Source: DATBJJ01 sp963750915 (lineage in GTDB: Bacteria > Acidobacteriota > Vicinamibacteria > Vicinamibacterales > 2-12-FULL-66-21). Taken from it: DNA of 64,000 nucleotides. Made by a program: the position numbers and the translations under genes. The notes below the pieces were generated by a model that saw nothing but the letters and a program-made list of their open reading frames with translations, was not told the origin of the DNA and made no database searches. Below are positions 27,823-39,300 of the stretch, one piece after another (the first letter of the stretch is position 1; every line of letters starts with the position of its first letter). Location of the stretch: contig CAVVSF010000008.1 in the NCBI GenBank assembly GCA_963750915.1, forward strand, positions 591,123 through 655,122, in the 5' to 3' direction.

Positions 27823-29400
27823 TTGAAGCTTCGAGTGGCGGGCTCGGCGGCGCTGCTGTTCGCGTTCGGCCTCGCGGCCCCTGCATCCGGTCAGCCGCGA
27901 TCGGCGGCGGAGTGCGCGGCGCTGGCATCCACGAAACGGCCCGGCGTGACGATCAGCGTCGCCGAGGCGGTCGCGCAGGGATCGTTCACGCCCGCCGGCG
28001 CGAACAACCCAATCGCCAACCTGCCGCCGTTCTGCCGCGTCGCCGGCACGATCGCGCCGACCCCCGAATCCGACATCCGCTTCGAGGCCTGGCTGCCGCT
28101 CGACGGATGGAACGGCAAGTTCGCCGGCGTCGGCAACGGCGGCTGGGCCGGCGTCATTTCGTTCGGGCCGCTCGCCGAGCAGCTGCGCCGCGGCTACGCC
28201 ACCGCGTCCACGAATACCGGCCATCAAGCCGCCGGCGGCTTCAACGCCGCGAAGTTCGCGTTCGACCAGCCGGAGCAGCTGGTCGACTTCGCCTGGCGCG
28301 CTCATCACGAAACAGCGCTGACCGCCAAGGCGCTGGTCGCCGCGTTCTACGGCAAGCCACAGGCGCCCGCCTATTTCATCGGCTGCTCCTCCGGCGGCTA
28401 CGAAGGACTGATGGCGGCGCAGCGATTCCCCGACGACTACGACGGCATCGTCGCCGGGATGCCGGCGAACAACTGGACGCGGCTGATGGCGGGCGACCTG
28501 GATGCGACGCTGGCCGCATACCATGGCGGCGTGAACCAGCTCACGCCGGCGGCACTGGGCCTGCTGCACCGCGGCGCGCTTGCGGCCTGCGACGCGAAGG
28601 ACGGCGTCGGCGACGGCATCCTCGAAGACCCGCGGGCATGCACGTTCGATCCCGGAAGCCTCGCGTGCAAGGCGGGAGAAAGCGGTGACCGGTGCCTGAC
28701 GCCGGCGCAGGTGACGGCCGCGCGGCGCATCTATGACGGCCTGAAGGATCCGAAAAGCGGGGCTCAGCTCTATCCCGGTCTGGCGCGGGGCAGCGAGCCG
28801 TTCTGGGTGCATCGCGACATCGCGAGCCCGTTTCCAATCCCGATCGCCCACTACAAGTGGCTGGTCTTCGCCGATCCGGCATGGGACTGGACGACGTTCG
28901 ACTTCGGCGACCCGCCCGACTACGAGGCGTACCTGAAGGCCGAGCAGAAGTTCGCGCCGCTGATGAACGCGACCGACCCGAACCTCGAGGCGTTCCGCAA
29001 GCGCGGCGGCAAGCTCGTGCAGTATCACGGCTGGAACGACCAGCTGATCACGCCGCTCAACAGCATCGACTATTACGAGAGCGTGCTCGCGCACTTCGCC
29101 CACGGCCGCGATCGCGCCTCGACGCTCGCGGACGTGCAGAGCTTCTATCGCCTGTTCATGGCGCCGGGCGTGGCGCACTGCGGCGGCGGCACCGGCCCGA
29201 ACGTGTTCGACGCCCAGACCGCGCTGGAGCAGTGGGTCGAGAGCGGCGTCGCGCCCGATCAGTTGCCGGCGCGGCGCCTGGTCAACGGCATCGTCGATCG
29301 ATCGCGGCCGCTGTGCGTCTACCCCGCCGTCGCCGTCTACCGCGGATCAGGCGACACGAACGACGCCGCCAGCTTCGAGTGCCGCGTGCCGGCGCGGTGA
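27823..29400 (+). CDS. Tannase/feruloyl esterase family secreted esterase
   Basis: The protein has a signal peptide (LRVAGSAALLFAFGLAAPASG) and the tannase-family hallmarks: PFCRVAGTIAPTPESDIRFEAW, WNGKFAGVGNGGWAG, the nucleophile GCSSGGYEG, VQYHGWNDQLITP for the acid, and FYRLFMAPGVAHCGGG for the histidine, the two cysteines flanking the triad forming the family disulfide. It would release ferulic or gallic acid from plant esters outside the cell. I prefer TTG 27823 because AAGGAGG ends five bases before it, while ATG 27808 has no upstream site; the mature protein is the same either way. Confidence 0.88.
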   Translation: MKLRVAGSAALLFAFGLAAPASGQPRSAAECAALASTKRPGVTISVAEAVAQGSFTPAGANNPIANLPPFCRVAGTIAPTPESDIRFEAWLPLDGWNGKFAGVGNGGWAGVISFGPLAEQLRRGYATASTNTGHQAAGGFNAAKFAFDQPEQLVDFAWRAHHETALTAKALVAAFYGKPQAPAYFIGCSSGGYEGLMAAQRFPDDYDGIVAGMPANNWTRLMAGDLDATLAAYHGGVNQLTPAALGLLHRGALAACDAKDGVGDGILEDPRACTFDPGSLACKAGESGDRCLTPAQVTAARRIYDGLKDPKSGAQLYPGLARGSEPFWVHRDIASPFPIPIAHYKWLVFADPAWDWTTFDFGDPPDYEAYLKAEQKFAPLMNATDPNLEAFRKRGGKLVQYHGWNDQLITPLNSIDYYESVLAHFAHGRDRASTLADVQSFYRLFMAPGVAHCGGGTGPNVFDAQTALEQWVESGVAPDQLPARRLVNGIVDRSRPLCVYPAVAVYRGSGDTNDAASFECRVPAR

Positions 29401-29414
29401 GGCCGCGCCCGTTG

Positions 29415-30257
29415 TCAGATCAGTGCTGACGGCCGGCGCGCCCACGGCTTGCCGCCCTCCACGGCGAGGCCCTCGACGTCGCGCACGTAGGCGCCCGCCT
29501 GCGTCAGGATGTGGTGCAGGTCGTTGCCGACGCTGAAGAACCGGAACCCCTTCTCCAGGAACTCGCCAACCCGCGCCGTGCCGAAAAGAAAGATGCCGAG
29601 GATGAGGTTGTGCCGCCTGGCGGCGGCTATCAGCTTGTTCGTCGCGTCGCCCAGCTCCGGGGAGGTGTACATGTCCGGGAACTTGTACTTCTCGTAGAGC
29701 CCCATCGACATGCAGAGGTCGTTCTGGCCGAGGAACAGCATGTCGACGCCCTTCACCGCGGCGATCTCGTCGATGTTGCGGATGCAGTCGGCGGTCTCGA
29801 CCTGGAGCGCGACGACGACGTTGTCGTTGGCGCCGCCCGCGTAGCCGAGCAGCCCGCCCTTGTTCATGCTGCGCTGCGGAAAGTAGACCGAACGCGTGCC
29901 TGCCGTCGGATACCGGCAGCAGCTGACCGCCGCCTTCGCCTCTTCCACGGTGTTGATGTAGGGGACGAGGACGCCGTCGGCGCCCATGTCGAGCGACTGC
30001 TGGATGCCCGAGCGGTCGTGGAACCCGCCGACGCGGACCATCGAGGCGGCGCCGCCGTTGGCGATGCCGGCGAGCATGCCGGACAGGCACTCGTTGCCCA
30101 TCGGCCCGTGCTGGGTGTCGACGAGCAGCCAGTCGTAACCGCTGTGAGCGAGCTGCTCGGCAATGGTCGGACTATGCGCGTTGAGGAAGAGACCGAGCTT
30201 GGTCGCGCCGTCGCGCAGCTGCTGCTTGAACTCGGCGCCGGACAGGGATGCGTGCAT
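29415..30257 (-). CDS. HpcH/HpaI-type aldolase family protein
   Basis: The 280-residue protein has the class II pyruvate aldolase barrel: LGLFLNAHSPTIAEQLAHSGYDWLLVDTQHGPM carries the catalytic histidine, GADGVLVPYINTVEEAK the substrate arginine/glutamate region, and VALQVETADCIRNIDEI the metal-binding glutamate. Relatives cleave 2-keto-3-deoxy sugar acids or hydroxy-ketoacids. ATG 30257 has CAGGAG about 7-10 bp upstream, unlike the longer open frame. It converges on the tannase gene with a 14-bp gap, so shared use in aromatic or sugar acid breakdown is possible but unproven. Confidence 0.85.
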   Translation of the reverse strand: MHASLSGAEFKQQLRDGATKLGLFLNAHSPTIAEQLAHSGYDWLLVDTQHGPMGNECLSGMLAGIANGGAASMVRVGGFHDRSGIQQSLDMGADGVLVPYINTVEEAKAAVSCCRYPTAGTRSVYFPQRSMNKGGLLGYAGGANDNVVVALQVETADCIRNIDEIAAVKGVDMLFLGQNDLCMSMGLYEKYKFPDMYTSPELGDATNKLIAAARRHNLILGIFLFGTARVGEFLEKGFRFFSVGNDLHHILTQAGAYVRDVEGLAVEGGKPWARRPSALI

Positions 30258-30461
30258 GATGAAACACTCCTGCGAGAGCGCCGCCGGCTCCGGCCGGCGG
30301 CGCACAAGCATATCGCAGTCGTGCAGAGCCGACGCGGCTCGTCACGCGCGCAGCGGGCCGGGGATCGCAGTCGCGGCCACCGGCTGCTGTTTGTGCAGCG
30401 TGGCTCGGACGTGATGCGGGGAATCATGTCGAGCGTAGCTTTGGCGGAGGCGGAAGCCAGT

Positions 30462-30496
30462 CGGGGAGTCCGAGGGGCGAAGCCCCTCGGTTAAAA
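30462..30496. repeat. Stop-codon-abutting hairpin element, copy A (short)
   Basis: Read on the minus strand, TTTTAACCGAGGGGC then GCCCCTCGGACTCCCCG begins one base after the TAG stop of the coiled-coil gene. The stem CCGAGGGGC/GCCCCTCGG closes a three-base loop. It could terminate transcription, though the T-run precedes the stem. Two longer relatives sit at 56030 and 61752. Confidence 0.75.
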
Positions 30497-33400
30497 CTAG
30501 TGCCGGAACCAGCGGCCCAGCGTGCGGCCGGCACCGGGCCGCGCGAGCGATCGCACAGGCCTCGCCGCGGCATCGGACGCACGCATCGGCAAGTGGATCT
30601 TCAGCGTCATGTTCCCAGGCGGTCCGGCGCTGACCCACAGGTGACCGCCGCACTCGCCGAGCAGCCGCATCAAGGCTGACAGGTCCACGGCGGGCCTGGC
30701 CATGACTGACGTCGCGGACTCGTCGCCCGACCCTGCCGACCGCGCGATCGGCAGGCCGGCCGGCGTTGCCCGTCTTTCTTCGGTAATCGTGACGATGACA
30801 TGCGGCCCGGGGCGAACCGTCGGGTACTTGTCGAGGAAGGCGCGGTCGACCACGGTCGAGGCGAGATCGATCTTCAAGTGGCCGCCCTGCGGCATGCGCT
30901 CGCGGGCGTAGCCCGCCGCGTTGACGAGCACGCGCTCGACCCGTGTTCTCTCGACATCGATGGTGTACGGATGGACGTGCTTCGGCAGCGCCACCTCGAC
31001 GTCGTCCCCCGTCACCCGCTTCAGCACCGGCTCGATGTTGCGCAGGACGCGCTGCAGGTTGACCGGCTCCAGCGCGTCGCTCTGTTCGTTGCCGTACGCG
31101 GCGAGCCGCTGCAGCAGACTGGTCGCATGGGCGACATCGCCGAGGAGCTGCTCACCCTGGTGACGGAGCGCCAGATCGCTGTCCATGGCCGCCAGCCAGT
31201 ACTGGCCGCCATGGCTGACGCCGCGAAGCACGGCATCGCACGTCACCGCCACTTCCGACGCAAGCCGGCCTACCGCTTCCATGTGCCGCGCCTGGCGGAG
31301 ATTCTCTTCGGTCGTCCGCAGCTGGGTGACGTCCTCGGCGCAGACTTCGATCCACTCGTCCTTCGTGCGAACCACCTGGAGCCCTACGGTGAGACGCGTT
31401 CTATCCTGTTTCTGCCAGATCGTCTCGAGCGTTGCCGAGCCGCCGCTCGCGGCGCGCGCGACTAACCAGTGCAGATCCGCGGGGGCCTCGAACACAGACG
31501 CGGCGAAGTCCAGCTGGGCCAGGTCATCGGTCGAGCGATAGCCGAGGATCTTCGCCAGGGCCTGGTTCGCGGCGACGAGAACGCCGTCACGCGTGACGCG
31601 ACACATGGGGTACGGCGCCTGGGTGAACTGGCGGCGGGTCTCGGCCTGGCTGGCGTCGAGTTGACGCTGCAGGATCGGCAGCCGCTCGTTGTCCCGGCGG
31701 AGCGCGTCACCTTCCCGGCTCGCCGCCTCCACCTGCTGACGGAACGCTTCGCGTTCGTGTTCGAGCGCGCGGATGTCGCGGTCCTTCGTGGCGACGGTCT
31801 GGCGCAGCGTCTCCTCGACGCGCGCGAGGGCCTCCTGCCAGGCCAGCTCGGCGGCCAGGTGGGACGCGGCTTGCGCGTTCAGCTGCCCGTCGCGATCGGC
31901 GACGACAGTCTCGAGCCTGGCGCGATCGAGCGCGTGCTCGCTCGACACGCGTTCGAGCGTGTCGAACGCCGTGCGCAGCTGCTCGAGTGAGTGCCGGGTC
32001 TGATCGTATTCGGCGGACAGGTGCTGCAGCTGAGACTGGCCGGCTGATTGAAGCCGCTCGAACTCCTCCCGCTCCTGGTCGTAGCGGTCGCTGAGCTCCT
32101 GGAGCTGTCCGCGCATCGCGTCGAGGGACTGCCGCAGCACCTCGCGTTCCAGCTCGACGTCCCGGATCGTGGTCTCGCGCTCGGCGAGGCGACGTTCGTG
32201 ACTGTCCCGCTCGGTGGCGATCTGCGCCTCCAGGCGGGCGCGGGTGTCGATGGTCCGCCGGCGGAGCGCCGAGGCGGCCTCGAGAAGCCGGCGCCGCCCG
32301 CGCCCGAATTCGGCGCGCGCTGCGGTCAGCTCGCGCTCGACACTGGTGCGCGCCTGGGTCTCTCGACCGAGGCCGTGCTGGAGCGACTGCTCGCGGACGC
32401 GGGCGGCCTGCCGTTCCGCCTCACCAAGCTGTTCGGCCCGCTGCGCGGCACGCAGGGAGTCATCGAGCCGCGCTTCGAGTGCGCCGCGAACCGCCGCACT
32501 TTCGTCGAGCATGGCGCCGAGCGCTGACTCGCGCTCCGCGAGCCGTTGTGCCGCCGCGGCTGCGTCCGCCGCCCGCGCCGCCTGGGCCTGGTCGAGTGCC
32601 GCCCCGGCGTCGCTCAGCTGTCGTTCCAGGGCATCGCGCACCGCCGCGGCCGCCGCCACCGATGCCTCGGCCTGCGTCTGCAGGGTTGCGAACTGCGATG
32701 CTGCAGCGACCCGCTCGGACGCGTGGCGCTCGTCCGCCTCGCTCCGGGCGCGTGCCGCCGCTTCGACCGTCCGTTCGAGCGTCGCGCGGGCGTGGGCTTC
32801 CGCCCGGACGTGCTGCGTCCGCGACTCTTCGAACGCGGTCGACGTGGCGATCAACTGCTGCTGCGCGGCGTCCCGCTCGCCGGCGATCTGCGCCAGGGTG
32901 GCCGCCGCCTCCGCGGCCTGCGCGGCGCGACGTTCCGCATCCGCGGCACGCTCCGAGTCGTAGTCCGACCGGGCCTGCTGAAGGGTGGCGCGCAGCGCTT
33001 CGATCTGCTGTTCCGCCACCGCTCGCGACGTCACCGCGGCCGCAAGCTGGAGCTCGAACTCCGCTTCGCGCGATTCGAGCCGCTGCGCCGCCGCGGCCAG
33101 GTCCGCCGTCCGCGCTGCCTGGGCCTGTGCGAGTGCCGCAGCGGTGTCGTTCAGCTGGCGTTCCAATGCGACGCGCGACTCTTCGAGCGCGGCCGACGTG
33201 GCGGTCAGCTGCTGCTGCAGCGCGTCACGGCTGGCCGCGACCTTCGCCAGTGTTGCCGCCGCCGCCGCGTCCTGCGCGGCGCGACGTTCCGCATCCGAAG
33301 CACGCTCGGACTCGAACTGCGACTGGACCTGCTGGGCCGCGACGCGGAGCGCCTCGACCTGCTGTTCCGTCGCCGCCAGGGACGTCGCCGCGGTTGCAAG

Positions 33401-34817
33401 CCGGGCCTCGAACTCCGCCTCGCGCGCCGCGGTCTGCGCCGCCGATTCCTGGGACTGCGCCTGCAGGGTTGCGACCTGCGATGCCGCGGCGGCCCGCTCA
33501 GCCGCGTGGCTCTCTTCTGCCTCGCGCCGGGCGCGGGCTGCGGCTTCGATCGTCCGTTCAAGCGTCGCCCTGGCGTCCGCTTCAGCCCGGGCGTGTTGTG
33601 TCCGCGTCTCGTCGAGCGCGGCAGACGTGGCGCTCAGCTTCTGCTGCAGCGCGTCACGGTTGCCAGCGATCTGCGCCAGTGTTGCCGCCGACTGCGCGTC
33701 CTGCGCGGCGCGACGTTCCGCATCCGCGGCTCGCTCCGACTCGGTCCTGCGCCTGGGCCTGCCGGGCGGTGGACCGGAGGGCTTCGACCTGCTGTTCCGC
33801 CGCGGCCAGGGACGTTGCCGCGGTTGCAAGCCGGGCCTCGAACTCCGCTTCGCGCGCCGCGAGCTGTTGAACGGCCGTCGCCGCGTCCGCCGTCCGCTCG
33901 GCGTGGGCCTGTTCGAGGGCCGCAGCGGCGTCGCTCAGCTGTCGTTCCAGTGCTTCGCACACGGCCGCGGCGTGCGCCGCCGCCTCGCCGGCCTGCGCCT
34001 TCAGGATCGCGAACTGCGATGCTGCCGTGGCCCTCTCGGACGTCTGGCGCTCGTCCGCCTCGCGCCCGGCGCGCGACGCCGCTTCGACCGTCCGTTCGAG
34101 CGTGGCCCGGGCGTCCGCCTGCTCCAGGGCTCGTCGTTCCTGCGACTCGTCGAGCGCGGCCGACGTGGCGACCAGTTTCTGCTGCAGCGCGTCACGCTCG
34201 CCGGTGATCTGCGCCAGGTTGGCCGCCGCCTCGGCATGCTGCGCGGCGCGCCGTTCCGCATCGGCGGCACGCTCCGACTCGTAGTCCGCACGGGCCTGCT
34301 GGAGGCTGGCGCGCAGCGCTTCGACCTGCTGTTCCGCCGCGGCCCGCGACGTCGTCGCGGCGGCAAGCCGGGCCTCGAACTCGGACTGGCAGCCGCGGAG
34401 GTGGGCGGCGGCGGCAATCCCCTCGGTCTCGCGGGCGTGCCGGGCCTCCGCCAGCGCCGCCCTCGCGATGTTCAGTTGTTCGACGAGCGTGTCGCGCGAC
34501 CGCGCGGCGTCTGCGAGGCTGGCCGTGAACTCGGCGTGACGCCGGGTGAGACGTTCGATGGCGGCGCCGGATTCAGTTGCACGCTGTTGCTCGGTTTGGC
34601 GCAGTGCTGCCTCGAGCTCCAGCAGCCGTTCCTGCAGAACCGTGCATATTTTCGCGGTTCGTGCCGCTGACTGACGCTCCCGTGCGCTCTCGAGGCGGGC
34701 CTGGGCAAGCTGCCGGTGCGCCTCCTCGACTGCCGCCAGTTTCGCCTGGAGCATCTCCCGCCACGTGCGCTCGTGATCGAGCGCCGCGAGCAGACGGGCT
34801 TCGTGACTGGGAATCAC
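30497..34817 (-). pseudogene. Giant coiled-coil protein with PAS and degenerate histidine-kinase module; one frameshift
   Basis: Two overlapping frames (34817-33654 and about 33750-30497) belong to one gene of about 1,440 codons; the span is 3n+1, so a single extra base near 33745 explains the break. The first 1,000 residues are alanine/glutamate-rich coiled coil built from repeats containing AAEQQVEAL, SERAADAERRAAQ and QIAGERDALQQ. A PAS domain follows (RDGVLVAANQALAKILGYRSTDDLAQ), then a kinase-like part. Where histidine kinases have AHDFN, this has AVTCD, so the phospho-acceptor histidine is absent; the ATP lid motifs are also poor. It may be a structural or scaffold sensor. Cytoplasmic, since no signal or membrane segment is seen. 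Confidence 0.8.
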
Positions 34818-34856
34818 CCCAATGGTATCGGCCGTAACCCGTCAGAAATACAGCCG

Positions 34857-36338
34857 TCACGCGAGCAGCGCGCGGACGACCTGGCCGTGAACGTCGGTCA
34901 ACCTGAATCGGCGGCCCTGATGAAAGTAGGTCAGGCGCTCGTGATCGATCCCGAGGAGGTGCAGCAGCGTGGCGTGGAAATCGTGGACGTGGACGGGATT
35001 CTCGGTGACGTTGTAGGCGAAGTCGTCCGTCGCGCCGTACGTGACCCCGGCCTTGACGCCGCCGCCGGCCATCCACACCGTGAAACACCGCGGATGATGA
35101 TCGCGGCCGTAGTTGGTCGCCGTCAGCTTGCCTTGAGAGTAGCTGGTGCGGCCGAACTCGCCGCCCCAGACGACCAGCGTGTCATCGAGCATGCCCCGGC
35201 GCTTGAGGTCCGTCACCAGCGCGGCACTCGCCTGATCGGTCTCTCGGCACTGCCGCTCGATCCCCTTCGGCAGGTCGTCGTGCTGATCCCAACCCTGATG
35301 ATAGAGCTGGATGAACTTGACGCCGCGCTCCGCCAGCCGGCGCGCCAGGAGACAATTCGCCGCGAACGTTCCCGGCTTGCGCGCGTCAGGGCCGTAGAGA
35401 GACAGCGTCTCCTCTGATTCGTCGGCGAGGTCCATCACCCCGGGGACGCTCGCCTGCAGGCGATACGCCATCTCGTACTGCGCGATGCGCGCCTCGATCT
35501 CGGCATCGCCCGAGCGCGCCGCGGCGTGAGCATGAAGGTCGTTCAGCCGGTTGAGGAGCGCGCGGCGGTTCTCCCGCGACATCCCGTCCGGGTTGTCGAG
35601 ATAGAGCACCGGATCGCCGCCGCTGCGGAACTGCACGCCCTGGTGCCGCGCCGGCAGAAAGCCGCTGCCCCACAACCGCGAGTACAGCGGCTGATCCACC
35701 TTGCCCGGCGTGATCAGGACGACGAACGCCGGCAGGTCCTCGCTGTCGCTGCCGAGGCCGTAATGAACCCAGGAACCGAAACTGGGCCGGCCCGCAATCT
35801 GTGATCCGGTCTGAAAGAACGTGATCGCCGGATCGTGATTGATGGCGTCGGTGACCATCGACCGGACGATGCACAGGTCGTCGACGATCCGGGCCGTGTG
35901 CGGCAGGAGATCGGAGATCCACGTGCCGCTGGCACCGTGCTGCTTGAACCCGAACTGCGAACCGGCAAGCGGCAGCGACGACTGGTTGCCGGACATACCT
36001 GTCAGGCGCTGGCCCTGGCGCACCGAGTCCGGCAGCTGTTCGCCGTTGCGCTGATTGAGCACCGGCTTGTAGTCGAACGTCTCCATCTGCGACGGACCGC
36101 CGGCCATGAACAGGTAGATGACGCGTTTGGCCCTGGCAGGCACGTGCAGCGTCCCGCCGAGCACGCCGCGATCCTGGCTGCTCGCCAGCAAACCGGCGGG
36201 CTTCAGGAGATCCGCGAGCGCAAGGCCGCCCAGGCCCAGGCCGACGCGGTTGAGCAGCATGCGCCGCGACAGCCCTGCCGCCGGCGCTGATCCCGTACAG
36301 CGATCCGCCTTCGCGCGCGGCGCTTCGGCGCGACTCAT
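34857..36338 (-). CDS. DUF1501 family Tat-exported protein
   Basis: An intact DUF1501 protein of 493 residues. SRRMLLNRVGLGLGGLALADLL is a twin-arginine signal. The core has AKRVIYLFMAGGPSQMETFDYKP, a signature VVLITPGKVDQPLYSRLWGSG, TLVVWGGEFGRTSYSQ and LTDVHGQVVRALLA. It is related to the protein at 8998-10454. The start is ATG 36338; a second identical ATG context at 36385 lies 47 bp upstream because of a tandem duplication, but that frame closes after 16 codons. The gene follows its usual DUF1549/1553 partner. Confidence 0.9.
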   Translation of the reverse strand: MSRAEAPRAKADRCTGSAPAAGLSRRMLLNRVGLGLGGLALADLLKPAGLLASSQDRGVLGGTLHVPARAKRVIYLFMAGGPSQMETFDYKPVLNQRNGEQLPDSVRQGQRLTGMSGNQSSLPLAGSQFGFKQHGASGTWISDLLPHTARIVDDLCIVRSMVTDAINHDPAITFFQTGSQIAGRPSFGSWVHYGLGSDSEDLPAFVVLITPGKVDQPLYSRLWGSGFLPARHQGVQFRSGGDPVLYLDNPDGMSRENRRALLNRLNDLHAHAAARSGDAEIEARIAQYEMAYRLQASVPGVMDLADESEETLSLYGPDARKPGTFAANCLLARRLAERGVKFIQLYHQGWDQHDDLPKGIERQCRETDQASAALVTDLKRRGMLDDTLVVWGGEFGRTSYSQGKLTATNYGRDHHPRCFTVWMAGGGVKAGVTYGATDDFAYNVTENPVHVHDFHATLLHLLGIDHERLTYFHQGRRFRLTDVHGQVVRALLA

Positions 36339-36396
36339 CGCAGCACCACGTCCGCCTTCGCGCGCGGCGCTTCGGCGCGACTCATCGCAGCACCAC
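36304..36396. repeat. 47-bp tandem duplication at a stop/start junction
   Basis: The same 46-47 bases (TCCGCCTTCGCGCGCGGCGC ... GCAGCACCAC on the plus strand) occur at 36304-36350 and 36351-36396. Each copy contains ATGAGTCGCGCCGAAGCGCC on the minus strand. In the upstream copy this ATGA is the stop of the DUF1549/1553 gene; in the downstream copy it is the DUF1501 start. Confidence 0.93.
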
Positions 36397-39300
36397 ATAT
36401 TCGTCGAAGTTGATAATCGCGTTGACGACAGCCGTCATTCCTGCCAGGGCGGCCAGCGCCGCCGGCTCGGCGGACGGCAGCGACCGGTCCGGCGCCGAGT
36501 CGCCGACGTTCACGTACTTCACCGCATCAACGGGATGCCGCGCGAACCACTGCTGCTGCTCTTCGAACATCTGCGCCAGGATGCCGGCCTCGGTCTCGTC
36601 TGGCAGCCGGCCGATCAGGGCGCGGAACGCGTCGCGGTTGCGATCGTGTGCGTTCTGCGGATACCGCTTCAGTAGGCGCTCGGCGAGCACCCGCGACGCT
36701 TCGACAAACTGCGGGTCGTTCAAGAGCACCAGCGACTGCAGCGGCGTCAGCGTCGCCTCGCGCCTGGCGACGCATACTTCGCGGCTGACGCCGTCGAACG
36801 CGATCATCGACGGCGGCGGCGCGGTCCTCCTCCAGAAGGTGTACAGGCTGCGGCGATAGAGCTCGAGTCCAGTGTCCTGGCTGTAGGTCTTGCCGGTCCC
36901 GGATTGCTCCCACAGCCCGGCCGGCTGATACGGCTTGACGCTCGGTCCGCCAATGGTCCGATTCAGCAGGCCGCTGGCGGCGAGCGCGCTGTCGCGAATC
37001 TGTTCCGCCAGCAGCCGCGTCTTCGGCCATCGTGACAGCAGGTGGTTCTCCGGGTCGCGTGCCGCCGCTTCGGCTGTCGTGACGGAAGACTGGCGGAACG
37101 TCGCCGAGAGCACGATGCGCCGGTGCAACGCTTTCAGATCCCAACCCTCTTTCATGAAGCGATCGGTCAACCAGTCGAGCAGCTCCGGATGCGTCGGCAG
37201 CTTGCCCTGACTGCCGAAGTCCTCCGGCGTGGCAACGATGCCGCGGCCGAAGTGCATCCGCCAGACTCGGTTGACGACGACGCGGGCGGCGAGCGGGTGC
37301 TGCGGCGAGGTGAGCCAGCGGGCCAGACCCAGGCGGTTGCGCGGCTGATTCGCGGGAAATGGCGGCAGGCTCGCCGGCGTGTCCCGCTCGACGATCTCGC
37401 CCGGCGCGTCGTAGGCGCCGCGCTTCAGGAGATGGGTCTCCCGCGGCGGGTCCATCTCTTCCATCACCATGATCTCCGGCACATCGGCGACGAGAGTGTT
37501 GGCCTGCACACGCAGCCGCCGGAGGGCCGTGGCGGTATCGACGGACGGCTGATGCGCGCGCGCGAGGAAATGCTTCCACCTTCGCTCGTCTGACAATGCG
37601 GGAGCTTCGGCGGACAGGCTCCTCGTTCGCTCGTCTGAGACTGGACGAGCTTCGGAGGACAAGGCTGCAACCTCCAGAGCGGTCAGCTCGACGTCGAAGA
37701 CCTGGAGATCATCGATCAGGCCGTTCTTGAAGCCGCTGTCGCGGAACCTGGCGGCCAGCGTCAGCGGCGGCGGCGGCGTGACTCGATCGCCGGCCTCGGC
37801 CCGGTAAGAGATGTCCTTGGTCAATCGATCGCGCACCACCTCGGTCGCGAGGGGTGCGCCATCGAGATACAGCCGGATGCCGGCGGCGCGGCTCGAACCA
37901 TCGTAGGTTGCCGTCAGCCGCGACCACGCGTGCAACGGCAGCGGGCGCGTGGCACGGACCGCGATCGCGTTGCCGGGCCAGAAATGGATCAGCGCGAAGA
38001 AGGGCCGGCCGCGGTCGAGCGTCAGTTCGAAACCGCGGCTGCCGGCGTCGGTCCACGCCCGCGACTGATGCACGACGACCGCGCGCGCCTGCGCCTCGGC
38101 AGGCATCAGGCGGATCGACAGCGAGAACGGATCGGTACGCCCGAACTTCGGCGCGCCCGGGTGCACCACGCTGTTGTCGCCGCTGAAGCGCAGCGCGCCG
38201 GTCGCGCCCGGCGACGGTTCCCGCACGAGCTGTGGGCTGTCCAGCAGCCGGGCGGATTGCGCCAGGACGCTATCCGGCGTGGTGTGAACAACGACGACCT
38301 CCGGCGCCGTGTCGGCGACGACGCGATCCGGTGTCGTCTCGACAACGACGCGTTCCTCCGTCGCCGCGACGGTGTCGAACGCGAGGTGGGCGACAGGCGC
38401 GGGAGGGCGCAGCTGCGGCGCGCTGCCGATCCATTGCTCGAACGGCCGGCGTGCCGACCGCGCCAGCAGCGTCAGCTGGCGTTCCGTCTCCGCGATGCGG
38501 GCGTCGAGCCGATCGCGCGGCTCTATCCTGCCGGCCGGCCAGAGCAGCAGCGCCGGCGTCGGCGTCGCGCTGGTGAAGTGCGAATACAGCCCGGACTCGT
38601 CGATGTTGTTGAAGAAGCCGAAGAGCGAAAAATAGTCGCGCTGCGTGATCGGATCGAACTTGTGATCGTGGCACCTGGCGCACTCGAGGGTCAGGCCGAG
38701 CATCGCCGTGCCGAAGGTGTTCACGCGGTCGGCCGCGTACTCGGTGCGGAACTCTTCCTCGATGCTGCCGCCCTCGTTGGTCTGGCGATGAAGCCGGTTG
38801 AAGGCAGTGGCAATGCGCTGGTCGCGGGTGGCTCGCGGCAGCAGATCGCCGGCGAGCTGCCAGGTCAGGAACTGATCGTAGGGCAGGTTGCCGTTGAAGG
38901 CGCGGATCACCCAGTCGCGATACGGCGCCATGTCGCGATCGACGTCCGCCTGATAGCCGTAGGTATCGGCGTAGCGCGCCAGGTCGAGCCAGTCCATGGC
39001 CATGCGCTCGCCATACGCGGGCGACGCCAGGTAACGATCGACGACGCGCTCGAAGGCCGCCGGCGAGGTGTCGGCGAGGAACGCGTCGATCTCGGCGAGG
39101 CTCGGCGGCAGGCCGGTCAGCGTCAACGCCGCCCGGCGAATGAACGTCTCGCGCGAGGCCGCGGGTGCCAGGTGAAGTCCCGCGTCGGCGAGCCGCCTGG
39201 CGATGAACGTATCGATCGGGCTGGTGCTCGCCGCTCCCGCCGGGCGCGGCGGCAGCGGCTCGGAGCGCACCGGCAGGAACGCCCAATGAGGCCGGTAGTC

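Noticed and set aside
32546..34670. Long open frames on the plus strand (up to 560 codons) opposite the coiled-coil gene.
   Set aside because: They are arginine/alanine-rich frames from codon bias on the other strand; no domain or start signal, and the minus-strand frame has clear coiled-coil and PAS motifs.
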